Source: Polynucleobacter necessarius
Lineage (GTDB): Bacteria; Pseudomonadota; Gammaproteobacteria; Burkholderiales; Burkholderiaceae
DNA: 64,000 nt
Assembly: GCF_900095215.1 (NCBI RefSeq)
Contig: NZ_LT606949.1
Coordinates: 364,284-428,283 of the forward strand
Reading direction: 5' to 3'
In this document: positions 17,979 to 27,091 of the stretch, in pieces
Numbering within the stretch: position 1 is the first letter of the stretch
Layout: every line of letters begins with the position of its first letter
The notes under the pieces: generated by a model
What the model was told of the DNA's origin: nothing
The model's database searches: none
Seen by the model: only the letters and a program-made list of their open reading frames with translations
Made by a program: the position numbers and the translations under genes

Positions 17979-19285
17979 AACCGATTCAAGTAGGTCTGTT
18001 AGGTATTGGCACTGTTGGTGGTGGCGTATTCACTGTTCTCGAGCGTAACCAAGATGAGATTACGCGTCGCGCCGGTCGTGGCATTCGAATTAATACGGTT
18101 GCCGACCTGAATGTAGAGCGCGCTAAAGAATTAGTGAAGGATCGCGCGCAAGTGGTGAGTGATGCTCGTGCCGTGATTAATAACCCAGAGATCGACATCG
18201 TTGTGGAACTCATTGGCGGTTCTGGCATTGCTAAAGACCTGGTGCTTGAGGCAATTGCCGCCGGTAAATATGTGGTTACAGCCAATAAGGCATTGATCGC
18301 TGTGCACGGTAACGAAATTTTTAAGGCTGCCCATGCTAAAGGCGTAATGGTGGCGTTTGAAGCTGCTGTAGCGAGTGGAATTCCGATTATTAAAGCTTTG
18401 CGCGAAAGCTTAACCGCTAACCGCATTGAGTGGATCGCCGGCATTATTAATGGCACCACGAATTTCATCTTGTCGGAAATGCGTGATAAAGGTTTGGATT
18501 TCGAGACTGTATTAAAAGAAGCGCAACGCTTGGGTTACGCCGAAGCCGATCCTACTTTCGATATTGAAGGTGTTGATGCCGCGCATAAAGCGACCATCAT
18601 GAGTGCGATTGCATTCGGTATTCCAATGCAGTTCGAGAAAGCGCACGTTGAAGGCATTACTAAGCTTGCTGCAATTGATATTAAATATGCCGAGCAACTG
18701 GGTTATCGCACTAAGTTGTTGGGTATTGCGAAGAAAACGCCAACTGGTGTTGAATTGCGCGTTCATCCAACTTTAATTCCATCTAAGCGTTTGATTGCCA
18801 ATGTTGAGGGCGCTATGAATGCCGTTCAAGTATTTGGTGATGCCGTTGGGACTACTTTGTATTACGGTAAAGGCGCAGGCTCAGAGCCAACCGCATCTGC
18901 AGTGATTGCGGACTTGGTGGATATCACTCGTTTATTGCGCGCCGATGCTGAGCATCGTGTGCCTTACTTGGCCTTCCAGCCAGATGCTGTGCAAGACACT
19001 CCCGTATTGCCAATTGGTGAGATCACTACAAGCTACTATTTGCGTTTGCGTGTCGTAGATCAGGCTGGCGTGTTGGCGGATATCACGAAGATTTTGGCTT
19101 CACACGGTGTTTCTATTGACGCTCTATTGCAAAAAGAAGCAGATGAGGGTGAAAGTCAAACTGATTTAGTGGCTTTGACGCACGAAACCAAAGAAAAGAA
19201 TATGCTTGCCGCAATTAAAGAGATTCAAGCTCTGAAAACTGTTGCTGGCGAAGTGGTGAAGATCCGTTTAGAAAATCTGTCTTAA
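17975..19285 (+). CDS. hom: Homoserine dehydrogenase
   Basis: This enzyme reduces aspartate semialdehyde to homoserine, feeding threonine and methionine synthesis. The 436-residue protein has the NAD(P)-binding motif GLLGIGTVGGGVF (residues 7-19) and VTANKALIA. The homoserine dehydrogenase signature runs from GYAEADPTFDIEGVDAAHK. There is also a C-terminal ACT domain beginning near YYLRLRVVDQAGVLADITK that probably gives threonine feedback control. Its ATG overlaps the alaA stop (ATGA), indicating coupled translation, and thrC follows after 18 bases. Confidence 0.96.
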   Translation: MKPIQVGLLGIGTVGGGVFTVLERNQDEITRRAGRGIRINTVADLNVERAKELVKDRAQVVSDARAVINNPEIDIVVELIGGSGIAKDLVLEAIAAGKYVVTANKALIAVHGNEIFKAAHAKGVMVAFEAAVASGIPIIKALRESLTANRIEWIAGIINGTTNFILSEMRDKGLDFETVLKEAQRLGYAEADPTFDIEGVDAAHKATIMSAIAFGIPMQFEKAHVEGITKLAAIDIKYAEQLGYRTKLLGIAKKTPTGVELRVHPTLIPSKRLIANVEGAMNAVQVFGDAVGTTLYYGKGAGSEPTASAVIADLVDITRLLRADAEHRVPYLAFQPDAVQDTPVLPIGEITTSYYLRLRVVDQAGVLADITKILASHGVSIDALLQKEADEGESQTDLVALTHETKEKNMLAAIKEIQALKTVAGEVVKIRLENLS

Positions 19286-19303
19286 GTAAATTTAGCAAAA
19301 TAC

Positions 19304-20746
19304 ATGCGTTACCAATCTACTCGCGGCAATAGCCCACAACAATCCTTTTTAGAAATTTTGTTTGGTGGATTGGCGCCTGATGGCGGCTTGTATTTACCTA
19401 CTCAGTATCCAAAAGTTACTGCAGGGCAATTGGATTCCTGGCGTGGCCTGTCTTATGCCGATCTAGCTTATGAAGTCCTCAGTTTGTATTGCGACGATAT
19501 TCCCGAGGCGGACTTGCGTGTGCTCTTGCGTAAAACCTATACCGAACAGGTTTATTGCAATGGCCGCCCACAAGACAATGCTACAGACATTACGCCTTTG
19601 GACTGGTTGGGCGAAGAGCGGGATACATGCATCGGTCTTCTCAGTATTTCAAATGGGCCCACCTTAGCTTTTAAAGATATGGCGATGCAGTTGCTTGGCA
19701 ATCTGTTTGAATATGCTTTGAAGAAAAAAGGTCAGCAGCTCAATATTTTAGGCGCCACTTCTGGTGATACTGGTAGTGCCGCCGAATACGCTATGCGCGG
19801 TAAAGAAGGAGTGAAGGTATTTATGCTTTCACCACGCGGAAAAATGAGCGCGTTTCAGTCTGCGCAAATGTATTCTTTGCAAGACCCCAATATTTTTAAC
19901 TTAGCGGTTGCTGGTGTATTTGATGACTGCCAGGATATTGTTAAGGCGGTTAGCAATGACCATGCCTTTAAAGCGAAGAACCAAATTGGCACCGTTAATT
20001 CGATTAACTGGTGTCGTGTAGTCGCCCAAGTGGTGTACTACTTCCAGGGATATTTACTAGCGACTAAATCCAGTTCTGAAAAGGTTTCGTTTACCGTGCC
20101 TTCTGGCAACTTTGGCAATGTCTGCGCAGGTCATATTGCCCGCATGATGGGCTTGCCTATCGAGCACTTAGTGGTTGCCACGAACGAAAATGATGTGCTG
20201 GACGAGTTTTTCCGCACGGGCGTATATCGCGCGCGTAAGTCGGCTGAGACGCTGCATACTTCTAGTCCATCCATGGATATTTCTAAAGCAAGCAACTTTG
20301 AGCGCTTTGTTTTTGATTTTATGGGTCAAGACGGCAAAGCGACTGCGGGGATGTTTAAACAAGTAGATGAGGCTGGTGGATTCGATATCTCTAAAGACGC
20401 TGTTTTCAAAGACCTTGGTAAGTATGGATTCCAATCTGGCCGAAGCACACATGAGAATCGCCTAGAAACGATTCGTGATGTTTATAAGCAATACGAAGTC
20501 ATGATCGATCCACATACCGCCGATGGTGTGAAAGTCGCTCGTGAGCACTTGCAGGCTGGTATTCCGATGATCGTGCTTGAAACTGCATTACCAATTAAGT
20601 TCGAGGAAACCATTGAGCTTGCTTTGGGTCGTCCGGCTGAGTGCCCACCCGCATTCAAAGACATTAAATCTAAGCCGCAGCGCGTGGAAAATATTGATGC
20701 CGATGTCAATCAGGTTAAAGCTTGTATAACGACACATCTAAGTTAA
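19304..20746 (+). CDS. thrC: Threonine synthase
   Basis: This PLP enzyme converts O-phosphohomoserine to threonine. The 480-residue protein begins MRYQSTRGNSPQQSFLEIL, as in the longer (class II, E. coli/yeast-type) threonine synthases. It has the PLP-lysine motif GPTLAFKDMAMQLLG near residues 114-128 and the phosphate-binding motif ATSGDTGSAA. No homoserine kinase gene is present next to it, so thrB must lie elsewhere. Confidence 0.96.
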   Translation: MRYQSTRGNSPQQSFLEILFGGLAPDGGLYLPTQYPKVTAGQLDSWRGLSYADLAYEVLSLYCDDIPEADLRVLLRKTYTEQVYCNGRPQDNATDITPLDWLGEERDTCIGLLSISNGPTLAFKDMAMQLLGNLFEYALKKKGQQLNILGATSGDTGSAAEYAMRGKEGVKVFMLSPRGKMSAFQSAQMYSLQDPNIFNLAVAGVFDDCQDIVKAVSNDHAFKAKNQIGTVNSINWCRVVAQVVYYFQGYLLATKSSSEKVSFTVPSGNFGNVCAGHIARMMGLPIEHLVVATNENDVLDEFFRTGVYRARKSAETLHTSSPSMDISKASNFERFVFDFMGQDGKATAGMFKQVDEAGGFDISKDAVFKDLGKYGFQSGRSTHENRLETIRDVYKQYEVMIDPHTADGVKVAREHLQAGIPMIVLETALPIKFEETIELALGRPAECPPAFKDIKSKPQRVENIDADVNQVKACITTHLS

Positions 20747-20784
20747 TTTTTAACCTAGAAAATTGAAGTAATACAAATCATCTT

Positions 20785-21810
20785 ATGACTAAGCCACCGA
20801 TGTTGACTGCGCAGCAGGCTTTGGACCATTTGCTTTTTCATGCCAAACCTGTGCAAGAGAGCAAAAGCATTTCGATGCAGGCAACTCTGGGTCGTGTGCT
20901 CGCAGAAGATGTATGTAGCCTAGTGGATGTACCGCCGCTAGATAACACCTCCATGGATGGGTATGCGGTGCGTACTGCTGACACCCAAAATGCTGGAAGC
21001 ACTCTCAGAATTGCTAAGCGCATTCCAGCAGGTTCTATTGGAGCTCAGTTAGAGTCAGGCACTGCCACCAGAATTTTTACTGGTGCTCCGATGCCGCCTG
21101 GTGCTGATGCGGTGGTCATGCAAGAGGATTGCGCGGTAGAAGGTCAGTCCAATCAGGTGGTCATTAATGTTGCTCCAATATCTGGTCAGTGGATTCGTCG
21201 TAGGGGTGAAGATTTAACTGCTGGTAAAACCGCGCTTACTTCTGGCACATTCTTGCGCCCACAAGAATTAGGTGTTGCTGCTTCAGCCGTGCTAACCCAC
21301 CTCAATGTAAAGCGTCGCGTAAGAGTGGCTGCATTCTTTACGGGTGATGAGTTAGCCATTCCAGGTGAGCCATTAAAACCAGGCGGCATTTACAACTCTA
21401 ATCGCGATACTTTATTGGCAAGCCCTTGGCATTTGGCGCGGTTAAAAAACGGATGAAGCTAAAGGTGGTGAGGCTTGGTGTATCGGTTTGCCAGGCAATC
21501 CGGTCTCCAGCTTTGTTACTTTCTTGTTATTTGTTCGCCCCTTCATTTTGAAATTACAAGGGCGTGAATCCAAGGCTTCGCAAGCCTATCTCATGCGCGC
21601 AGACTTTGATTGGTTAAAAGCCGATCGTCGTAATGAATTCCTGCGCGTCAAGATTAACGATCAGGGGGCTTAGCTCTGTTTCCCACCCAAAGCTCGGGAG
21701 TGCGTACCAGCGCCTCTTTGGGTGATTGTTTGGTAGATTGCCCGCCTAATCAACCAATCAAGGCAGGCGATCTCGTGAAATACATCCCCTTTGATGCGCT
21801 TCTTAAATAA
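20785..21810 (+). pseudogene. moeA: Molybdopterin molybdenumtransferase MoeA, internally deleted and frameshifted
   Basis: MoeA inserts molybdate into adenylylated molybdopterin. The first 213 or so residues are normal (AQQALDHLL, DNTSMDGYAVR, FTGAPMPPGADAVVMQ, FTGDELA, YNSNRDTLLA). The sequence then jumps from TLLA at about 21420 directly to what aligns with KPLAFGAVKK. The roughly 120-residue central MogA-like part with the GGVS motif is therefore missing. The frame shifts at the deletion, again at the A-run near 21447, and a third time at a G5 run near 21665, where an extra G would restore GLALFPTQSSGV. The tail ends AGDLVKYIPFDALLK. The gene is dead. Confidence 0.9.
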
Positions 21811-21828
21811 TCGGTTTACGATTATGCA

Positions 21829-22086
21829 ATGAAACTTGCATTACGATTCTTGGCCTCATTGCGTGAAGCCCTTGGTGTCTCGCAAGAGAGCGTGACTATT
21901 CCTGATGCGGTGAAGACGATTGCCGATCTCAGAGGTCACCTTATCGCGCGCGGCAATCCTTGGGTGGAAGTGTTGGCCGAAGGCAAGGTATTGCGTTGCG
22001 CTCTCAATCACCACATGGTTGATGCCGGCACACCATTGCAAGAGGGTGCGGAAGTGGCATTTTTCCCACCGGTCACTGGGGGCTAG
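21829..22086 (+). CDS. moaD: Molybdopterin synthase sulfur-carrier subunit MoaD
   Basis: MoaD is a ubiquitin-fold protein whose C-terminal Gly-Gly is thiocarboxylated and donates sulfur to form molybdopterin. The 85-residue product ends FFPPVTGG, the required tail, and begins MKLALRFLASLREALG. It is intact, although its neighbours moeA and moaE are damaged. It sits 18 bases after the moeA remnant and one base before the moaE frame. Its survival may simply reflect short length. Confidence 0.93.
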   Translation: MKLALRFLASLREALGVSQESVTIPDAVKTIADLRGHLIARGNPWVEVLAEGKVLRCALNHHMVDAGTPLQEGAEVAFFPPVTGG

Positions 22087-22087
22087 T

Positions 22088-22552
22088 GTGTCTAAGTCTT
22101 GCATGCGTATCCAAGAGGGTGATTTTGATCTGGGTGCTGAAATAGCGGCCCTACGCAAAGGTGATCCACGGGTTGGCGCGGTAGTGCCTTTCTTGGGCAC
22201 AGTTCGCGATATGAATGACGGCAGTCAGGTAAAGGGTATGACGCTTGAGCACGACCCTGGCATGACGGAAAAGGCGTTGCAAGAAATTCTGGATCAGGCT
22301 TCAGCGCGTTGGAACATTTATCAGACGCTAGTCATCCATCGCGTTGGCCCACTACGTCCGGAGGATCAAATTGTTTTGGTGGTGGTAAGCAGTGCGAATC
22401 GGGGAGAAGCTTTTGCTGCTTGCGAGTACATCATGGACTACCTGAAAACGGCAGCCCCATTTTGGAAAAAAGAAGATACCCCTGGAGGTGCTCGTTGAGT
22501 TGATGCCCGCATTACTGACGAAGCCGCAATGGCGCGTTTGGAAAAGAAGTAA
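22088..22552 (+). pseudogene. moaE: Molybdopterin synthase catalytic subunit MoaE, C-terminal nonsense
   Basis: MoaE forms the dithiolene of molybdopterin with MoaD. The frame opens with GTG 22088 (or ATG 22103), contains VGAVVPFLGTVRDMN, HRVGPLRPEDQIV and the active-site region LKTAAPFWKKEDTPGG, then meets TGA at 22496-22498. In family members the next residue is Trp, so the change is TGG to TGA. The frame continues VDARITDEAAMARLEKK to TAA at 22552. Only the last 18 residues are lost and both active-site lysines are retained, so residual activity cannot be excluded. Confidence 0.85.
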
Positions 22553-22576
22553 GCAAAGTAATCAGCTCGTTTTTTT

Positions 22577-22822
22577 TTACTTCATTTTAAAAAACGCCAA
22601 TTTTTCAGATCTGGGCAGTTGCTTTAGTTTTTCCTCTGCTTTTGAGGCCCCAGAGCGATCGGGATGCTCCTGTGTCGCCAAAAGAATGACTGGTCTGCGC
22701 GCTCTTGTGTAGCGTGCGCCTTGCCCTGAATTATGGGCTGTTAGGCGATGCTCTAAGCGGTTCATAATCCCGGCATAGTAAATGCCATCAGCGCATTCAA
22801 GTAGATAAACAAGCCAGGTCAA
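22577..22822 (-). CDS. GIY-YIG domain protein (UPF0213/YhbQ type)
   Basis: A small 81-residue protein consisting of one GIY-YIG nuclease-like domain. It begins MTWLVYLLECADGIYYAGI, which holds the two Tyr-containing motifs, followed by RLEHRLTAHNSGQGARYTR with the conserved Arg and His. The glutamate needed for catalysis is plausible in the SKAEEKLKQLPRSEK helix. Such proteins resemble UvrC and SLX1 N-termini, but their role is not settled. It is convergent with moaE and divergent from clpB. The open frame is intact. Confidence 0.82.
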   Translation of the reverse strand: MTWLVYLLECADGIYYAGIMNRLEHRLTAHNSGQGARYTRARRPVILLATQEHPDRSGASKAEEKLKQLPRSEKLAFFKMK

Positions 22823-22860
22823 AATAGGTCAAATTAGAGTTAAAAATGGCTCAAAAACCC

Positions 22861-22890
22861 TTGAAATTGGCAATATTGCCATTATATCCT
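22861..22890 (+). promoter_or_regulatory. Candidate clpB promoter
   Basis: CTTGAAA (22860-22866) is followed by TTGGCAATATTGCCATTATATCCT. TTGAAA with TATCCT at 22885-22890 gives an 18-base spacer for a housekeeping sigma. CTTGAAA with TGCCATTA resembles a heat-shock sigma-32 promoter, but the spacer of about 10 bases is short for it. Heat-shock control would be expected for clpB. Confidence 0.4.
22868..22881. repeat. Perfect palindrome inside the clpB promoter
   Basis: TGGCAATATTGCCA is a perfect 14-base palindrome lying between the -35-like and -10-like boxes upstream of clpB, a position suited to a repressor operator. Confidence 0.5.
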
Positions 22891-22928
22891 ATAGATATAG
22901 ATATTCATAGAGTTGATGGGATATAAAA

Positions 22929-25532
22929 ATGAGAATAGATAAATTAACAACTAAATTTCAAGAGGCTCTCAGCGAGGCGAAAAGTATCACTTTGGCTAAA
23001 GACAATCAATATATCGAGCCTGCCCACGTTTTGTTGGCGATGTTGCGTGACTCCGACGGTGGCGCAAAGAGTTTACTATCTCGCGCAGGCGTCAATGTTG
23101 CCGGCTTGGAAAAGGGCGTAGAGAAGATTATTAGCAACCTTCCTGAGGTGCAGGGTACCAGCGGAGAAGTCCAGGTTGGTCGTGATTTAAGTAATTGGCT
23201 GAATTTATGTGAAAAAGCAGCCAATAAACGCAATGATCAATTTATCGCTGGCGAGTTGTTTTTGCTGGTGGTTGCTGATGACAAAGGCGAGCTTGGAACA
23301 GTTGCCCGTGAGAATGGATTAAATCGTAAATCGTTAGAAGCGGCTATTGATTTAGTGCGCGGTGGAGAATCAGTGAATAGTGCGGATGCGGAATGTCAAC
23401 GTGAGGCCTTAAAAAAATACACAGTCGATTTAACTGAGCGTGCTCGCATGGGTAAGCTTGATCCGGTAATTGGTCGCGATGATGAGATTCGTCGCACTAT
23501 TCAGATCTTGCAACGTCGTGGCAAAAATAATCCAGTGTTGATTGGTGAGCCAGGTGTGGGTAAGACTGCCATTGTTGAAGGCCTGGCCCAGCGTATCGTC
23601 AATGGGGAAGTGCCTGAAACCTTGAAGAACAAGCGTGTTTTGGTCTTGGATATGGCTTTGCTATTGGCTGGCGCTAAATACCGTGGTGAATTCGAAGAGC
23701 GCCTGAAGGCGGTCCTCAGTGACGTTGCCAAAGATGAAGGTCAAACCATTATCTTTATTGACGAGATTCACACAATGGTTGGTGCTGGCAAGGGTAATGG
23801 CGCGATGGATGCTGGCAATATGCTTAAGCCTGCTTTGGCTCGCGGTGAATTGCATTGCATTGGCGCAACCACCTTGGACGAATATCGCAAGTACATTGAA
23901 AAAGATCCAGCGCTGGAGCGCCGTTTCCAAAAAGTGATGGTTGAAGAGCCAAGTGTTGAGGCAACGATTGCGATCTTGCGTGGTTTGCAAGAGCGTTATG
24001 AGCTTCACCATGGTATTGAAATTACCGATCCAGCCATTGTTGCGGCTGCGGAGCTGTCGCATCGCTACATTACCGATCGCTTCTTGCCAGATAAGGCGAT
24101 TGATCTGATTGATGAAGCTGGTTCACGTATTCGGATGGAGATCGATTCCAAGCCAGAGGTAATGGATAAGCTCGAGCGCCGCCTTATTCAACTCAAGATT
24201 GAGCGTGAGGCCGTGAAGAAAGAGAAGGATGAGGATTCCCAAAAACGTTTAGGCCTGATTGAAGAAGAGATCAAGCGCTTGGGCGCTGAATATGCTGATC
24301 TGGAAGAAATCTGGAAAGCGGAGAAAGGTGCCGTGCTTGGCGCTGCCAATCTGAAAGAAGAGATTGAGAAGGTTAAAGCGGAAATCGCCAAGCTTCAGCG
24401 TGAAGGTAAGTTAGAAAAAGTTGCTGAATTGCAATACGGCAAGTTACCTGAACTTGAGGCTAAGCTGAAGTCTGCGGCTGCCGCCGAAGCGAAGGGCGAC
24501 AAAGATGGCGTAGCGAAAAACAAATTGCTACGCACTCAAGTTGGCGCAGAAGAAATTGCTGAAGTAATATCTCGCGCTACGGGTATTCCGGTATCGAAGA
24601 TGATGCAAGGCGAGCGCGATAAATTGCTTAAGATGGAAGAGCTATTGCATAAGCGCGTGGTTGGCCAAGAAGAGGCTATTCGTGCGGTATCCGATGCTAT
24701 TCGCCGTTCTCGCGCCGGCTTGGCTGAAGAGAATCGCCCATATGGCTCTTTCCTATTCCTCGGACCTACTGGTGTTGGTAAGACTGAACTCTGTAAAGCA
24801 TTGGCTGGCTTCTTGTTTGACAGTGAAGATCACCTCATTCGTATCGATATGAGTGAATTCATGGAGAAACATAGCGTTGCGCGTTTAATTGGCGCGCCCC
24901 CAGGTTATGTTGGCTACGAAGAAGGTGGTTACTTAACTGAACAAGTTCGTCGTCATCCATATAGCGTTATCTTGTTTGATGAAATTGAAAAAGCACATCC
25001 AGACGTATTTAACGTGCTCTTGCAGGTCTTGGATGATGGTCGTTTGACTGATGGTCAAGGTCGTACGGTGGACTTTAAGAACACGGTGATTGTTATGACC
25101 AGCAATATTGGTTCGCATGTGATTCAATCAATGGCTGATAAGAAGCTGTCGAAAATCAAAGAGGCGGTATTTGAAGAATTGAAGAACCATTTCCGCCCTG
25201 AGTTCTTAAACCGCATTGATGAAATCGTCGTGTTCCATGGCTTGGATAAAGGCAATATCGCTAACATCGCGAAGATTTTGCTCAAAAATCTGTCAGATCG
25301 CTTGGCGAAAGTCGACATGCAGCTTGAAGTGAGTGATGCGGCTTTGAATAAGATTGCGGAAGTAGGTTTTGATCCGGTCTTTGGAGCAAGGCCGCTTAAG
25401 CGAGCGATTCAGCAGCATATTGAGAACCCTGTTTCCAAGATGATCTTGGAAGGCAAGTTCGGACCTAAGGACGTAGTTCCCGTAGATGTCGATAAGGCGG
25501 GCGACTTTAGCTTTAGCCGTCAGGTTCATTAA
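22929..25532 (+). CDS. clpB: ATP-dependent disaggregase ClpB
   Basis: ClpB is a cytoplasmic AAA+ hexamer that pulls polypeptides out of aggregates with DnaK. The 867-residue protein has the N-terminal Clp repeat domain ([19 protein letters not shown]). Next is NBD1 with Walker [10 protein letters not shown] near residue 203 and [15 protein letters not shown] coiled-coil M domain follows (about 400-525, rich in Lys and Glu), and NBD2 with GPTGVGKTE near 612 and [15 protein letters not shown]. Length and order are typical. It is transcribed alone from a region with a promoter-like element and palindrome. Confidence 0.97.
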   Translation: MRIDKLTTKFQEALSEAKSITLAKDNQYIEPAHVLLAMLRDSDGGAKSLLSRAGVNVAGLEKGVEKIISNLPEVQGTSGEVQVGRDLSNWLNLCEKAANKRNDQFIAGELFLLVVADDKGELGTVARENGLNRKSLEAAIDLVRGGESVNSADAECQREALKKYTVDLTERARMGKLDPVIGRDDEIRRTIQILQRRGKNNPVLIGEPGVGKTAIVEGLAQRIVNGEVPETLKNKRVLVLDMALLLAGAKYRGEFEERLKAVLSDVAKDEGQTIIFIDEIHTMVGAGKGNGAMDAGNMLKPALARGELHCIGATTLDEYRKYIEKDPALERRFQKVMVEEPSVEATIAILRGLQERYELHHGIEITDPAIVAAAELSHRYITDRFLPDKAIDLIDEAGSRIRMEIDSKPEVMDKLERRLIQLKIEREAVKKEKDEDSQKRLGLIEEEIKRLGAEYADLEEIWKAEKGAVLGAANLKEEIEKVKAEIAKLQREGKLEKVAELQYGKLPELEAKLKSAAAAEAKGDKDGVAKNKLLRTQVGAEEIAEVISRATGIPVSKMMQGERDKLLKMEELLHKRVVGQEEAIRAVSDAIRRSRAGLAEENRPYGSFLFLGPTGVGKTELCKALAGFLFDSEDHLIRIDMSEFMEKHSVARLIGAPPGYVGYEEGGYLTEQVRRHPYSVILFDEIEKAHPDVFNVLLQVLDDGRLTDGQGRTVDFKNTVIVMTSNIGSHVIQSMADKKLSKIKEAVFEELKNHFRPEFLNRIDEIVVFHGLDKGNIANIAKILLKNLSDRLAKVDMQLEVSDAALNKIAEVGFDPVFGARPLKRAIQQHIENPVSKMILEGKFGPKDVVPVDVDKAGDFSFSRQVH

Positions 25533-25551
25533 GCAATAAAAATGTAGTTCA

Positions 25552-25567
25552 GCAGGAATATTCCTGC
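25552..25567. repeat. Perfect palindrome upstream of the MFS gene
   Basis: GCAGGAATATTCCTGC is a perfect 16-base palindrome 17 bases before the MFS start and 19 bases after the clpB stop. There is no T-tract, so an operator is likelier than a terminator. Confidence 0.45.
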
Positions 25568-25584
25568 GCCAGTAAACTCGGTAC

Positions 25585-26820
25585 ATGACTGTTGCGCTTA
25601 GTAGGCGTGCCAGTGATGTCCGGGTTATTGGTCTCATTAGTCTGGCTCACGGCAGCTCTCATTTCTTTCATTTAATACTTCCTACCATTTTTCCATGGTT
25701 GAAGGCGGAGTTTGGCTTTAACTATGCCGAGCTGGGCTTGTTAATGACGGTCTTTTTTGTGGTCTCTTGCGTTGTTCAAGCTAGTTCAGGTTTTTTGGTT
25801 GATCGCATAGGCGCCCGCCCCGTTTTATTTGCTGGAGTGGGCTTGTTATCACTTGCAGCTCTAACTTACTCACAGAGCAATGGTTATGCGATGTTAGTGC
25901 TGGGTGCGGTGATTGCAGGATGTGGCAATGGTGTATTTCACCCAGTTGATTACACACTCATTAACCATAAGGTTTCCCTTCCAAATCTTCCATATGCCTA
26001 TTCTGTTCATGGCGTTACTGGATATTTGGGATGGGCGGCGGCACCAGCCTTAATGGTTGGCATGACGACATTGTTTGATTGGCGCATTGCGTTTCTCACT
26101 GCAGCAACCCTTGAAGCTATGATTTTATTGATATTGTGGCTGAGTCGTGAGCGCTTAATAGATGATGTACACGCAAGGAGAGATGAGTCTCAGGCTAGTC
26201 ATACCGCAAGTAATCCTGGGGCTGCCCCCTTAAGTACTTTTGGTTTTCTAAAGCTACCAGCCGTTTGGTTATGCTGGATTTTCTTTTTCTTTAGCATGGC
26301 TGCTACCACCGGCTTGCAATCATTTGCGCCAACCTCGCTATTTGAAATCTATGAAATATCCGTAAGCTCAGGAAATTATTACCTCACACTTCTTTCCATG
26401 GGTGGTGCAGGTGGAATGTTATTGGGTAGTTACCTAGCGACGCGCTTAAAGGTGCCCGAAAGAATTATCACGATGTGTTTCACCGTCAACATCGTGATGG
26501 GTCTTCTGCTGGCAACGGGACTTGTACCAAAAGAAATCATCGTGATGGCTTTTATTGTGATTGGTCTTGGTCTAGGTATTGCCGCTCCATCGCGCGATTT
26601 AATGGTTCGCTCTGCCACACCGTCAGGGTCATCTGGCCGGGTGTATGGAATTGTTTACTCGGGGATTGACCTTGGTGCCGCTCTTAGCCCATTGATCTTC
26701 GGTATTTTTTTGGATGGCGGCTATCCAAAGCTGTTGTTCGTAGGTGTCGCCCTACTTCAATTAATGATTATTTTGACCAGCTTTAAGGTTTCCACTCTCA
26801 ATGCCGCCAAGGGCGAGTAA
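25585..26820 (+). CDS. Major facilitator superfamily transporter (fosmidomycin-resistance-like)
   Basis: A 411-residue inner-membrane transporter with twelve predicted hydrophobic segments in two six-helix halves. The N-terminal half shows HGSSHFFHLILPTIFPWLK and the MFS loop motif FLVDRIGARPVLFAG between helices 2 and 3. The segment GCGNGVFHPVDYTLIN resembles the Fsr group. The central loop (about residues 190-215) is hydrophilic. The substrate is unknown; drug efflux is only one possibility. The gene is intact, alone on its strand between clpB and aceA, and followed at once by palindromic DNA. Confidence 0.82.
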   Translation: MTVALSRRASDVRVIGLISLAHGSSHFFHLILPTIFPWLKAEFGFNYAELGLLMTVFFVVSCVVQASSGFLVDRIGARPVLFAGVGLLSLAALTYSQSNGYAMLVLGAVIAGCGNGVFHPVDYTLINHKVSLPNLPYAYSVHGVTGYLGWAAAPALMVGMTTLFDWRIAFLTAATLEAMILLILWLSRERLIDDVHARRDESQASHTASNPGAAPLSTFGFLKLPAVWLCWIFFFFSMAATTGLQSFAPTSLFEIYEISVSSGNYYLTLLSMGGAGGMLLGSYLATRLKVPERIITMCFTVNIVMGLLLATGLVPKEIIVMAFIVIGLGLGIAAPSRDLMVRSATPSGSSGRVYGIVYSGIDLGAALSPLIFGIFLDGGYPKLLFVGVALLQLMIILTSFKVSTLNAAKGE

Positions 26821-26823
26821 ATA

Positions 26824-26857
26824 TTTTCACAATGTGAAAAGCTATTACGCTGCGTAA
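26824..26857. repeat. Two adjacent palindromes between MFS gene and aceA
   Basis: TTTTCACA-A-TGTGAAAA (26824-26840) and TTACGC-T-GCGTAA (26845-26857) are each perfect inverted repeats with a one-base centre. Their centres are 19 bases apart. They begin four bases after the MFS stop and lie about 235-270 bases upstream of aceA. The first could also act as a weak transcript end. Confidence 0.5.
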
Positions 26858-26895
26858 AATGCAGTGCAACATAGGCATGATGGTTTTATTCCAAA

Positions 26896-26911
26896 GAATG
26901 AATATTCATTC
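26896..26911. repeat. Perfect 16-base palindrome upstream of aceA
   Basis: GAATGAATATTCATTC is a perfect palindrome in the 270-base AT-rich leader of aceA. It shares the GAATATTC core with the palindrome at 25552. No convincing promoter with normal spacing was found in the rest of this leader. Confidence 0.45.
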
Positions 26912-27091
26912 CATATTGCAAAATGTTATCCATAACCAATTGAATATAAACAGTTAATTATCTATCTAAATATCGTATATTTTGCTTGCTTGCTGTGGTG
27001 AGCTAGTTAAACTCTTATATAAGACATAAGACTTGAATCGATCTTAAGAATTCTCAAATTTGAATTACTTGTTTAACTTAGGGAGAAAAAC

